NCBI GenBank assembly: GCA_030052745.1
Contig: JANBVO010000027.1
Location: 62,001 to 126,000, forward strand
DNA from: Pleurostoma richardsiae
Lineage: Eukaryota > Ascomycota > Sordariomycetes > Calosphaeriales > Pleurostomataceae
Length of the DNA: 64,000 nucleotides
Direction of reading: 5' to 3'
The translations under genes and the position numbers were made by a program. This document shows, one piece after another, positions 21,601 to 33,802 of this stretch. Each line of letters opens with the position of its first letter. The stretch's first letter is position 1. The notes beneath the pieces were generated by a model. It had not been told where the DNA came from. It saw nothing but the letters and a program-made list of their open reading frames with translations, and ran no database searches.

Positions 21601-21645
21601 TACCTTACCTACCTAAGGTAAGGTACCTCAGGTAAGGTAGGTAGG
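21601..21645. repeat. Palindromic GGTAAGGTA/TACCTTACC cluster
   Basis: TACCTTACCT at 21601-21610 is followed by its exact reverse complement AGGTAAGGTA twice, at 21616-21625 and 21630-21639, then GTAGGTAGG. It can fold as alternative hairpins with a 5- or 19-nt loop. GGTA/TACC-rich blocks also occur at 8103-8150, near 6424, 26240 and 33390, so this looks like a dispersed non-coding motif. Confidence 0.8.
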
Positions 21646-22137
21646 CATGGTATATGAATGATACGGGCGTCAAGCCACTTCTTCGCCTCAATGTCAGCCC
21701 GTGACTCGTTAATTCTTAACCTACCAGGCCTACTGCTCCCGTATGACACCCGGCCAACAACGGTTTTTCCCTTTTCCATCGAGCGTTGCCTGCTGCGCTG
21801 CCGCTGCTCTATTCTTGGAAATGGACGAGTTACGTCGGCCCTGTCATTTTACACATCCTTAGGGCGCCTTTTTAGCACCGGCGAGGGGAACAGATCGCCG
21901 TTGCTCCTGGCCTGGGTTGATATTCCTTTGGCTTGGCGTGCGTCCCCCCTGTATCTAACCCCGCCGCTGCGAAACGGGGCCGCCAAATTCCCATTCCGAG
22001 CAGACGGCACTTGCCCCGTTCCTCTTCCAGTTCAACCAACACTTCTTACCGCCGGCCAGCCATCATAGAGCCTCAGTATTCTTGCTCCTCTTCCTCTCCG
22101 CTCCTCGGGAGACGGCCTGTCCTCCAAGTTCCTCGTC

Positions 22138-25100
22138 ATGGGCAATGTCTCCAGCAGGCCCGACGAGGGCGCCGCCCTCTACCTGAGAGACCAGAACCGA
22201 TGTAAGCCTTGCCACGAAACGACGTCGCGACATCCTGCCCTCCTCCCGTCCCCGTCGCCTTCGCCGTCGCCGGCTGCGAGCGAGCGCGCTGACCTTCTGT
22301 TCCACAGTATCCATCTCCTCCGTCGTCGTTAGCTGCCCTCGCAAGCGCACGTCCATAAATATCGTTCCGAATGCATTTCCCGCTACGAGATTATCGGCTG
22401 CCCGTCCTGCGGGCGACAACTCTCCTATCGAGTTTGTTCAGGTGCGCACCTCATCCCTATCCCCTCTCCGCCTCCCCTTTCGCATGCGCTTACCGGCCGC
22501 TCCGGCAGGACACCGAGCTGTCTAGCCCTGGTCTAGGGCCCTCCTTTCTGCTCAAGCTCAGCAACGACGACGACCTCATATTTACGTTTACCTTCATTGT
22601 TCGCCAAATAAAGCAACTACCGCAGAGTGGGGTTGCCGGCAACGTCGAGGCCAACGGGTCGGTCGCCGATACCAACATCAGCGGGCTCACCTATGTCTAC
22701 GCTTCCACTGCTCGAGAGGTCGAGAACCTCGTCACTCGTGAATTCCACGCCGACCCAAACCTGCACAAGAATTCAAATGTCGAACTGGTCGGCGATATCC
22801 ACACTGGCGGTAGCCCTTCGGTGTCGTTCGAGTGGTCATGGAAGTGGAAGCCGCCCAAGAACACAGAGGATAGAGGCGGAGGCTGGCACAATTCCTGCAG
22901 TGTACGTCCAAATCGCCGTGCTCGACTTGCCGGGATTGGGTCGCTGATATACTCCTAGTTTGTAGAATACGACCCACGCGCCCACCGCCTGGATACCCTT
23001 GCCAGCTTTTCGTTCTGGGTGCAGAGTAAGCCGCAAAACGCTGCCTCCACTGGACAGAGACTCATTGCATACAGATACAACCCCCTATCTCAGTCATCCT
23101 AACTCGCCGTCCCCGCCTTTCCTATTGGGCGTTCCACCCAAGAACCGTGTTCCTTCCTCGCAATCGGTCGACTCGAGAATGAGCGGCGTTGATGTCGAAG
23201 AACCTGTCTCTCCGCAGCCCATAGCCACGGAGTTCAACAACGCTATGCTTGTGCCACCGCTTCCCCCAGCCGTTGCTGTGACTGCAGCGGTCTCCAGCTC
23301 TGCCCCTGAACCTGTCAAAGTAGACATCAGTTGCCCTCGTCCCGGTGACGACGTGTCGGTTACGGACGATGGACCTGTCTTCCGGGCTACCATGAAGGCA
23401 CTGGAACAGAAAACGGGCAACATGCGCACGCAGATGAAGAAGGTGATCAAGAAGGCTGAAGCAGCTCATGCAGCACAACTTGAAGCGAATGACGCCTTCT
23501 CGACCTTCATTGACGCACTCAAAGAAGCTTCATCCACCAATGCCAATGCCGTCCAGCCGGCTATCGAACACTACTTCGACAGGATCGCCAAGGAGATCCT
23601 GCGTTATGAAGGCCAGAACGCACACAACCTCTTCAAGATGGTCATCGAACCCCTGAACAAGCTTTATACTATAGATATCAAGCAAGCGGAGGCGAAGAAG
23701 CGTGACTTTGAAGAAGAGAGCAAGGACTACTACGCCTACGTTGGGCGTTATCTTGGCCAGAGGCATGACTCAGTGAAGGCCAAGCAGAGTGATTCGAAAT
23801 ACCAGAACAAGCGGCGCAACTTTGAGCTCAAGCGATTCGACTACTCCTCCTTCATGCAGGATCTTTCGGGCGGTCGAAAAGAGCAGGAAGTCCTATCCCA
23901 CCTCACCAAATACGCCGATGCTCAGGCTAGGGCTTTCCTCGCCGCGTCAAAGAAGGTCGACGCCCTCCTGCCTCAGCTCGAGGCGTTATCGAACGAGGTG
24001 CAGGTGGCAGACAAAGAGTATCAGTACCAGAGACGAGAGAGAGAAGAGAAGCGCCGTCTGTTAGAGAAGAGCAACCTGTCTTATACCGAACCTGAGACCC
24101 CGGTATCAAATGGTCAAGTGATAGCCGCCAACGGTAATCAGTCCAATTCCGAGTCTGACCTAGGTCGAGCGGACAGTACTGGGTCAACACTCAAACCTGT
24201 TGGGAGCGGTAATTCTAACCCCGTGGCCAATCCCGCCGATCTCTCCCGATCTCCGGGAAGTCATGGCCACTCCACGGTCGGGAGCCCTCCTCAGACTTCT
24301 AAGTTCAAGGGCATCCGTGATCTCGAAGAACGTGATCCAATCCAGGCGGTGATCGCGGAGAAGGGCGGTGGCACTCAACGGAAGGAAGGCCTACTCTGGG
24401 CTCTTAGCAGGCCGGGCAGTCATGTGGACCCTCGGTCCTTAAATAAACAGGGATGGCACAAGTAAGTCGACACACCAATGGAGAGCATGCCGTGATGCTG
24501 ACTCTTAACCAGGTTCTGGATTGTTTTGGACCAAGGAAAACTGTCGGAATACAGCAACTGGAAACAGAAGCTCGATCTCCACATGGATCCGATCGATCTA
24601 CGCATGGCGTCCGTGCGAGAGGCCAGGAACGCAGAGCGGAGATTCTGCTTCGAGGTCATAACGCCACACTATAAACGGGTGTATCAAGCAACGTCTGAAG
24701 AGGACATGAACAACTGGATCACATCTATCAACAACGCCCTGCAGAGTGCCGTCGAGGGTCGTGGGGTGCGAGACAAGCCGGCGCACCCGACCACGCCAAA
24801 TGAAACGAGTTCGTTGAGGAGAGACATTGGCTCGATCTTGACTGGCAAGAGCCCTTCTCTCGGCCACGGGCACGCGCCGCCATCTCTCGCCGCGGGCTTC
24901 CCAAGCCGGCGTACTACAGTGGGCGCGAGACCTGTAACTCAACGGAGCAGCAGCAGCAGTTTCGACGACAGTCCGGACAAGTTGCTTCAGATGCTTCGTG
25001 AAAATGACCAGGGCAACTGCTGGTGCGCGGATTGCGGCTCGGGAGCCAAAGTCGAGTGGGTGTCGATCAATCTCGCCATCATCCTGTGCATTGAATGCAG

Positions 25101-25839
25101 TGGAATTCACAGGTCCCTCGGAACCCACATCAGCAAAGTCCGCTCCCTTACTCTGGATATCACATCCTTCACGCCTGATATCGTGGAGTTGCTTCTTCTT
25201 GTTGGTAACCGGGTGTCAAATATGGTCTGGGAGGCCAGGCTGGATCCTGCCCTCAAGCCGACACCGCACGCCACTCGCGAGCAGCGCTTGAAGTTCATCA
25301 CTGCGAAGTATGTCGACAGAGCTTATGTCGAGCCTATCTCCGCAACGCTCTCTCAGTGGCCCACGCCGGAAGAAACACTTCTTGCAGCGATCAAGAAGAA
25401 CGATATCCAGCAGGTGATATATGCTCTGGCTCTCCGTGCAAACCCCAATGTCACCGATAGATCCAGGGGAACACATGCTGTCTTCCTAGCTCTTGCAGCT
25501 GCAGACCCGGCAGCTCCGAGCCCGACGGCAACACCAACGCCACCTGATACCAAGCCTGTGCCGTTTCCTGTCGCCGAAATGCTGATCCAAAACGGTGCTG
25601 AGGTGCCGGCAACTATGCCTGCTTTTCCTCTCAGCCGTAGTGCTCAGCTATACCTGGAACTCAAGCGCGGGAGAGCTGCTGCGATGGCGACCACCGGACT
25701 CGGTTCCCGCGACGGTGTGAGCTCCTTGCCCGAAGCCATGTCGCCGGCGGAGAAGATGGCGAAGGAGAAAGAGGCCCGACTCCAGAAGCGAGTGAGCGCC
25801 GGAGGGAGGCTGGCGAAGTCACCGATCCCCGAAAGGTAG
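22138..25839 (+). CDS. csx2: BAR-PH-ArfGAP protein (Csx2/ACAP-like centaurin)
   Basis: Six exons: 22138-22201, 22308-22441, 22509-22901, 22959-23025, 23075-24461, 24513-25839; 1,123 residues. The family activates GTP hydrolysis on Arf GTPases at curved membranes. The N-terminus MGNVSS fits N-myristoylation (Gly2, Ser6). A fungal N-terminal domain occupies about 20-220. BAR coiled coil is about 318-530, PH about 655-760, ArfGAP about 833-960. The zinc finger reads CADC...CIEC followed by SGIHR with the catalytic Arg; spacing between Cys pairs is 17 rather than the usual 16. Two degenerate ankyrin-like repeats follow (LAAIKKNDIQQVIYALALRA). Aspergillus orthologues are annotated Csx2. Role in endocytic or Golgi traffic is inferred from family. 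Confidence 0.92.
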
Positions 25840-27089
25840 AGCTTTCGGAGGCACGTGGCCAGCCACTAGCGAAAAGCTGGCAAGCCCGCGTCTTCTTCAT
25901 TTCGACCCTGTACGATTTTCTACGAAGCTTCGCTCGGAGCGCTTGGCTGCGTGGCAGCTTACCCCCCGAATGCCAGTTACGCTTCATGACGGACCAAGTG
26001 GCTTTCTGAATGATGGGGGCCTTATGAGACGCCAAAAACTGGGGTTTGGGAGATGTGCCATGTTCTTTTCCGTATACACGATACTCGGCGTCGGGGACGA
26101 AATCAGATGGAAGGGAGCTAGCTGTTCGCACATCAGCACAGCGCAGCACAGCACAGCACAGCGAGACAGAGCGCAGCGAGGGCATTGGGTGGGTCACGAC
26201 TGGATATCATGAGGGCGAGGGATGCCGCTATCTATTCTACATAGGTAGGTGACTGACTGAAGACGGCGTGGGAGAGGGGCAGTCCAAGCAGGGAGGCGTG
26301 TGACTGCTTTTTCCTTTTGTGGGACCCGAGTCGAGGCTTTGGAAAGCTGGAGGAGCCGCCGCATTGGAACCGGAATGGGTATTGTAAGGATAGTTCATAA
26401 TAGTAATGATACGAAGCATGCGATGTGCCTGCACGACTGTACCACTGAAGTTTCTTGCCTGAAGTCTTCCCAACGTCTGTGACTGCTGGCTTACATAGAT
26501 GGTCCTTTGAACCTAGCTCGGAGACTTCGTCATTTGAGACATGCTCGATTTCTCATGAAAACTACTTATATAAGGCAAGTAGCTGAATCTTCCCGACACC
26601 CTGACGCCCGGTTGGAAACGAGACGCCCTTTGCTTTTTGCTTTTTTGTACACACTGCACCGTCGATACTCCTTTGCCCCTCCCCGGCCTCCGTGTGACCC
26701 TTCCACCCAGTCCAGTCCGTCCTCTTCCTCACCTCGCGGCAACTCGTATCCATTAGCAGTAGTATGATACCTACAACACAGCAACAGCAGCAACAGCAAC
26801 GCTAAGCAATGCGACCAACTCAGCCACCCGCGATGAAAGCCCCAGTAAAAGAAGAGGAAGAAAAGATGCCAGGAGCGAACCGAGCCCTGTAAGGCACACA
26901 CAACTACACCCTGGGAAAGAAAGAAAAAAGGGATGGGATGGCGACGGGCTTTCCCCCGATAACCGTCCTCCCCGATCTGGAGCCATAAGATGACCGATAA
27001 CAGAGCATAAACCAAGAAAGAAAGAGTAAAGAAACCCCAGAGCCCGCTCAGCCAGCCAGCCCGACAAGGCAGGAGACGGCGCCGCGCAA
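25840..27089. other. Intergenic, convergent ArfGAP and CHK2 3' ends
   Basis: 1.25 kb between two converging genes, long for 3' UTRs only. It contains a pentamer microsatellite and a run of CAGCAACAG units near 26782. A pyrimidine-rich block lies at 26620-26720. I find no supportable gene on either strand. Confidence 0.5.
26135..26165. repeat. GCACA pentamer microsatellite
   Basis: About six near-perfect copies of GCACA/GCGCA in 31 bp, with GAGACAGAGCGCAGC trailing. Not in a coding frame that I support. Confidence 0.8.
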
Positions 27090-29439
27090 CTAGTGCTTCT
27101 TCCCCTTGCCCTTGCCCTTCTTCTTAGCCAGGTCCGCCTTGGAGTACACGCTGGCCGGGTCGTTGCCGAACAGCTCCTGGTCCCCCTTGCCGCCCATCTC
27201 CATGAACTCGCCGGGCCTCCGGGCGTCGTCCGGGCGCGACTCCACCGCCGCCGCCGCCGGTGCCGCGTCAGGATTCTTGGCGAACACCTTGACGGGCTGT
27301 GCGCCCGGCCTGGCGCTCCCCGGGACGCGATTGACCTGCACGGAGTTGATGGAGCTGAGCAGGGTGCGCTCGCGCGTGACGCCGCGCCGGTTCACCTCGA
27401 GGCGGGTGATGCCGCCGACCAGGCCGTCGGTGCTATCGTTCACGCCCGGGGCGCCGGCGGTCATCCAGGGGTGGCTGAGGCACTGGTCGACGGTGTAGCG
27501 CCTCTCCGGGTCCACCACGAGCATGTGGTCGATGAGGTCCACTGCAGGGGAACACGGTTAGCTTGGCTCTCGCCTGCAGTTTGTAGAGGAAGACTTTTTA
27601 TACGTACGCGCTGGATCGCCGACTGAATCCCAATACGGCGAGGGGTAGTCGAATCGACCGCTCTTGATCTGCTGCGACAGGGTGTATGGGAATTCCTTAG
27701 AGTGCAGCTCGTCCGAGAAGGGCGGGAATCCGCACAGACAGATGTACAACACGACGCCGAGCGACCAGATGTCGACAGCCTTGGTGTACTTTCTGTGCCG
27801 GCCGTCGGCTAGGATCTCCGGCGCGACGTAGCTCGGCGTGCCGCACAGTGTGGTCGTGAAAGACTCCTCGCCGATGATCTTGGCGAGCCCGAAGTCGGCG
27901 AGCTTGACATGCAAGTCTTTGTCCACCAGCAGGATGTTCTCCGGCTTGATGTCGCGATGGACAATGTTGCGGTCATGCTACTCCAAGGTCAGAATACAGG
28001 AGAGGAGACGAAAGACAGGGATAGTTATGGGTGGGGAGAGTTGCACTCACCAGGTATTTTATGCCTTGGAACAACTGGGTGAATAGCTTGCGGGTTTCGG
28101 CTTCCGAGAGCTTCCCCCTCTGGACGATGAGGTTGAACAGCTCGCCCTCCGCCGCCAGCTCCAGAACCAGGTAGACAGCGTTGCGCTCATTAAACGTATC
28201 CTTCAGGCAAAGCACATTCGGATGGCTGACACCCATCAAAACAGCAATCTCTTGCTGGAGACCCTCCGTCTTGGACCGCTCCTCCATGCCAGGCGTCTTG
28301 GTGAAGATCTTGACGGCATAGCGTTGTCCCGTAGACTTTTCCACGCAGAGGAACACTTCAGCAAAATGGCCCTTTCCAAGTCTTTCGAGGAGAGTGTACT
28401 GTTGCAGGAACGCGCTTGTGGTACGGCTCCTAGGGTATCTGAAGATGAATCGCGCCTTGTCCGCGACCGCAATCTCGTCTTGCTCCTGAAGCTCTCTCCT
28501 CTGGTTTCTCCCAAGGAGCGCTTCGTTTACAAAGGTGCCGTTGCTAGACAGGTCTTCTATGACAGCAACCGTATCATTACCTTTGTTCTCTGTAAAGATC
28601 AAGCAGTGCCGGTTTGAGACAATGGGGTCGTCCACCACAATATCTGCCGATGGTATTAGTTTCGAATCAAATGATGGTCGCCTCCCCTACAACTTACCGC
28701 ACTCCGGATGGCGACCTATCAGGTAGCCTCCGGCCGGTATGCCCGATATTTTTGTCTCCTCAAATTCCTTCTCCTGCTCTTTGGGCGCCTTCTTGCCCTT
28801 CTTCTTAGGAAGCGCCTCTTCGACGTCGTCAGGACAAGGGCAAGCCATACGCTTCCTCATGACAAGACAACGGCCTCCATATCGTGTGTCGAGAGGGAAC
28901 AGGTAGCCCCACACGCCCTCCTTGACCTCATCCTCAACCTCGTCGGAGAGGGCGGCGTTGGGGTCGACATACTGCGATGGGAAGGCCTGAGTGTCCTGTG
29001 GCGGCGACGAGAATGCTTGCGTCTGGGAGTACGGCTCCTCGTTGCGGTTGTGGTGCTGGATCTGGCTGGGGCGGCCCTCCTCGGGGGTGGCGGTAGCCTC
29101 CTTGAAGAGCGTGCTCGTCTCCTCGGTGGTGAGGTGGGTAACGGGCGACGGCAGCTGCTGTTTGGTGCTCACGGGCGTCTTGAGCGGGTCGTCGTTGTCG
29201 GTGCGCTGCGACAGGCGCTCGGATCGGCGGGGCTTCTTTGTGGATTCACGTTCGGGTTCTGAGGGCGAGCCCTGGCGCCGGCGGGTTAACAACAGGCATA
29301 AGTTCATGGTTCGTTGCCTGCGACTGTGACAACTGCCTGCCATCTAGGGGACGCTTGGCTGCAGGAGGGACGGCAGAGGCAGAGAGGGCATACGTACGCG
29401 GGCCCTTTTCAATTGGCTCTGTTCGGTGCGAGGAGCCAT
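27090..29439 (-). CDS. prd-4: CHK2-family checkpoint kinase (FHA plus Ser/Thr kinase)
   Basis: Exons 29439-29398, 29271-28698, 28643-28051, 27977-27608 and 27541-27090 give 676 residues. The first exon is only 14 codons (MAPRTEQ...). The FHA domain is about 195-275 with GRHPEC, SNRH and SSNGTF phosphothreonine-binding motifs. The kinase is about 289-560: glycine loop GKGHFAEV, Lys318, HRDIKPEN with Asp412, DFG at 431-433, GTPSYVAPE. The tail is Pro/Ala-rich and ends in a lysine/glycine nuclear-localisation-like stretch. One FHA before the kinase is the Cds1/Chk2 layout (ChkB in Aspergillus, PRD-4 in Neurospora, which also links damage to the clock). It acts below ATM/ATR in the nucleus. SQ/TQ sites cluster at about 85-130, the usual ATM/ATR target region. 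Confidence 0.93.
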
Positions 29440-30899
29440 GATAGCTTCGTGGCGATACCGTCGCAGCGAGGCGGATCCGTCCAGATAAACAGGAAAATCA
29501 CAAAATTACGAGGCCGCCGGGTGACGATGTTTGCCTGGAGGGTTGAGGTGCCTGGGGCTCCGGGGGGGCCAAGGAGCTACAACACCATTAAAAAAGCTCC
29601 AGCCACAAGGCCACAGAGAGGGTGGAGTGGAGCTGCTGGGGGGGAAGCCTGGTCCGCCCAGAACCGTCATTGCCTGCGGCACCTGGCCTGGCTGAGTCAA
29701 CGCCCTCCAGGGCACAAGGCCATCCAGTCAAATCATCCGCTCCTTCACAGCTGTCATGCAGGGGCCTCCATCGAAGACAGACGGGCTCCGCCACTCATGC
29801 TGGGTGTCGGCGAGTGCTCATTCCCTGTGCAGAGCGCGGCTCGCAGGACGCGGCTGATATTGTCACGTACGCGAATCATCCATGGCTGACTCGGGGACAA
29901 CCAGACAGTCTCGGCGTTGTCTGTGGCCTCGAGGCGCCCTTGACGCAGACGACACTGTCTACCCACCAAGCCCAGCATCATGCTGACAAAACCATACCAA
30001 GCCCCTCAGCTAACCCCCCAGGTCCCCCTGCGTGCTTGAAGAACAGCCAGATAGCAGACGGCATTTTTGCCTGGACTAATGGTCCTCAGCCACGTACAAG
30101 CGTTCCTTGACGAGAATAAGAGCGCGGCTCATGTCACGTCCCCGTACGGATCACCATTTCAGCTCGTGCGTACCTAGGCAGATGAGTTTAAAGATTGTAC
30201 TGCTGCTTGGACACTCCTCCAGTCCTATTGATGCAATATCAACTCGTAAAGGCCGGCCCGAAGACCGGCCTGCGTGCTCAAGGTCACGGGAGGCTGGCAG
30301 CAACTCGCGGCCGCCGACGAGTCTCCAAGTATCCCGTGCCAGCCATGTCTCGGTCTGCACAAAGCCATGAGGTCGATCTGCGGAGACGGTAAGGAGGACT
30401 CAGGCGCACGGGTACATCCGCTCATGTCATCAAGCTTTCCCGGTGGACGTTACCACGAGGCTTGTTGGCTGCATTGGTATTGCTGTGTAAGCTGTCCTGT
30501 ACTGAAGTGAAAGAGGGAAGCAGTGGTCTAAGAGAGCGTTTTCTGTTGCACAGGTCTAGCTGTGCTCCATATCGTATATATATACATGTATTTAGTCTAG
30601 CTGTCGCTCTACAGAATGCCCCTCCTTCGTCAATCGAAGAGTTCAATTCGACCGTACTGTTTCTGTATATGCAGTGTGTATGAGTAATAGCGACAATTGC
30701 CCAGAGAAAGAAAGAAAAGTGAGGTGCAGGCTGAGGTGCAGGCAGAGCTGTTGTGAGGCTGTGAGATGTAGACGCGTGATTGGCTGTCATGGGATCGCTT
30801 CTTGGTGGGGCTAAACTCCCTCCCCACCTGCCTTTTCTCCGACACTTCCGAACTTCACCCACACCGCCCTCGGATCGGAGAAACATCACCACCGAGAAA
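29440..30899. promoter_or_regulatory. Divergent CHK2/eIF3m intergenic region
   Basis: 1.46 kb between divergent starts. The eIF3m-proximal 120 bp are open in frame with the gene and contain an ATG at 30789, but are C/T-rich like a leader. I see no additional gene. Confidence 0.5.
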
Positions 30900-32553
30900 A
30901 TGAGTTCTGCCACCCACAACCCCAACGGCCCCACTGCGGGCGAAGAAACAGAATCGGACTGGGAGTGGGAGGTCGAATTGCTGGATTTGTACGTGAACAC
31001 CGTGAGCCCAGAGGACGTCAGAACAGTCGACCTCGGCGAAGTCCCCCTTCCCGAGCCACATTCCCCTCTGCGCGCCGATATCACGCCGCCCGTTTCCACT
31101 TCAGAGGAGGATTCCCATTCCGAGACTACCGATCGCGCCGACTCCCCATCCAAGATGCCCGAGAGACGACCCTATCGCCGTGAGCTCATCCACGTGGATG
31201 GCTCCGACGTCGAGCTCCTGCAGGAGATCGCCGGCGTGTGCAAGGTCGGCGATGAGGTGAAGGATCTACTAGAGAAGGAGCAGAAGGAGGAGGCTCTCGG
31301 AAAGATCGTCAAGGCTTCTATCGCCCTCAACTCTGTTCCGGAGAAGGACTTCGGCCCCGCCTACAACCTCCTCATCTTCCTCGTTCTCGAGTCTGAGGAC
31401 CCCAAGAAATATTTACCCACCATCTGCCAGAACCTGCAGAAGCCCATCACGTCCTCGCCTGTCAACGGCCGCGATCTCGCCATCGGCGAGCTGACCAACG
31501 TCTTCAACCTCCTGGCAAAGAACGACCCGTTGCGCTACAATGTCTTCATGCAGATCCTGCGCTTCGTCAAGATGCACAGCATGTTCGATCTTATCAGCGG
31601 TGCCCTCAAGAACATTCCCGGCTGGCTCGAGGAGTGGGACATGGACGATGAGGACAAGCGGACGATGTACGTCGAGATCTCGAATGCTGCTGCCGAGGCC
31701 GATGCGAAGGAGTAAGTACAAAGGAATATCCAGTTGAAGTCTCCTTGGAGATACAGCGTGACTGACGCAAGATACTTGCAGGGAGGCATATCGCCACCTT
31801 CTGCTGGCGCTGCGCACGTTCGATCCTAATGACGCCGAGGAGTTTAAGTCTGAGGAGGCCCAGCAGCTGTCCCTCCGTGCCCTGCGCATGATCCTGCTCA
31901 TCGACAAGCCGTGGGCCTACGACTTCCAGGGTCTCCAGGTGCTCGCCCCCGTCCAGGCGCTGTCCGAGTCTCACCCCGTCTACGCCCAGCTCCTCGACAT
32001 CTTCACGGAGCAGGACCTCGACGACTTCAACGACTTCAACGAGGAGCACGAGGGCTTCCTGGAGAAGGAGAACCTCGACTACAAGACGCTGCAGACCAAG
32101 ATGCGCCTGCTCACCTTCGCCAGCGTGGCCGCCAGCCACGAGCGGACCCGCGAGGTCCCCTACGACGTGATCGCCAAGGCGCTCCAGATCCCCCAGGAGC
32201 AGGTCGAGCTGTGGATCATCGACGTGATCCGGGCGCAGCTGGTGGAGGGCCGGATGTCGCAGCGGGAGAAGGTCTTCAAGGTGCACCGGACGACCCACCG
32301 CGTCTTTAGTGAGAAGCAGTGGCGCGAGCTGCAGAGCCGCATCGACGGCTGGAAGACGACGCTCACCTCGGTCGAGGGCGTCATCCGCCAGGCCCAGACC
32401 GAGGCGGAGCAGGCCCGCGAGCGGCAGGCGCAGGAGGTCGAGCGCCGGCTCCAGCAGGCGGGCCTCGGCGACGGCCCACAGCGGGGGGACCGCCGGGGCG
32501 GCGGCCGTGGCCAGCAGTCGCAGCAGCGTGAGCGTACGGACAACGATGACTAG
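30900..32553 (+). CDS. eIF3m: Translation initiation factor eIF3 subunit m, with N-terminal extension
   Basis: Exons 30900-31711 and 31782-32553 give 527 residues; the intron is GTAAGT...CTGAC...TTGCAG. The protein is a PCI-domain subunit of eIF3, which binds the 40S ribosome. The family match begins near [15 protein letters not shown]; the PCI winged helix is about 385-465 ([20 protein letters not shown] onward). The end is Arg/Gly/Gln-rich. Starting at 31155 (MPERRPYRR) would give 442 residues, the usual size. However, the frame upstream to ATG 30900 is open, strongly GC3-biased like real coding DNA, and 30900 has an AAAATG context. So I call an 85-residue acidic N-terminal extension, with 31155 as alternative start. 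Confidence 0.9.
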
Positions 32554-33802
32554 AGAGAGGTGTGAAAGTGGAGGGTTGACGACATGGCCGCTTGCTTTTG
32601 CCTACTTCTGAGCTAGGGGAGAGAGAGGAGAGACGGTGATTTGCACCGCGAGGTTCCTTGTGATCATAGAATTCTCTCGCGAACGATATCATGGCCTGGA
32701 TGTGCAACGGCGTTCAATGCAGCTAGCACCGTATGGGGCCATGCATCACCGTATGGGCCAACGGCTTCATTTGCATAAAGGAGGGGATCAAAAAGCATTC
32801 ACGAGGGAAAATGCTTCTACTGGCAGAGATGAAATGAAAAAGACGACTTCTATAAAACAAATGGCCTGTGGCTGACCGGGCTGAGGCCCAGTGACTGTGA
32901 TGGTCTCTTGGTTGACCTGTGTTTCCAGGAGTCCTCCGCCCTCCTACGCACACTATCTAGGGACCAGCAAGTCCAGCAGGCTCATCTGTGCCCTGCAGCT
33001 CTTCACTCCGTCGATTTCCTTGATGCTGCGAATGCGAGACACGCACAGGACATATGACCACCTCGAGAAAAGTGTGCCCACATTCATGACCGGAAGAGGC
33101 TGACCCTGCATATGACATGCTACAGTGAGAGGAGAGTTGATGATGACAGGGTGGCTATTAGGCACCACCTCTCATATACAACGTGAACCAGAAGAGGATA
33201 AGGGGTATGTAGCCACCAAGAGGAGTCCTCGAAGCGCCCTTCCTTCTGCTATCCTGTGCTTTGCGACTTACCGTACGCTTCTCATTACTTTTGACGGTGT
33301 CATGAAAGGGCATACAGGTGAGAAGAGCAGCAGATCCGAGTCATTTAGATCATGGCCGCGAAGGTGACGTAGTTTGTCCATTTATAGCCTAAGGTAGGTG
33401 ACCTGCGCTATCAATACGACACGACAGAGGAAGCCCATCAGCCCGTTTCGAAATCTTCATCTTCTTCCCTCTCCTCTCGGTAGTTGTACAGATAGGTGAT
33501 AGTAGATACGATCCTTCCCCCCGACAAATTAAAAGTAGTAGCACCTGCTGCTCTGCTGCTGCCGCGCTCACTCGCTACGTTTCCATCCATATAAAGTGAG
33601 AAACTGACTTAGGAGCGACAGCAGGTGATTTCCCCCAACTGGCCCAGCCCCCCGCAAACGCCAATGGTATAATCCTAAGTATTTTGAAGAAAGAAAAGGC
33701 TTCAGCTCAGCTCAGCTGAAAGAGTAAGTAGAAGAAGTGTTTATGAGGCAGGATGGGAGGGCAAGGGCCAAGCCACCCGGGTGAGGACGACCCCAGCTGT
33801 GC
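32554..33802. other. Intergenic, convergent eIF3m and four-TM gene
   Basis: 1.25 kb between converging stops. Only short unsupported ORFs. A CCTAAGGTAGGTGACC element lies near 33390. Confidence 0.5.

Larger units (their letters stand above)
20553..22137. other. Gene-poor spacer with G-tract and GGTAAGGTA palindromes
   Basis: About 1.6 kb separating the Cys/His gene from the ArfGAP gene. It carries a 15-G run and a palindromic GGTA cluster (listed separately). The last about 250 bp before the ArfGAP ATG are pyrimidine-rich and probably its promoter and leader. Confidence 0.5.
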
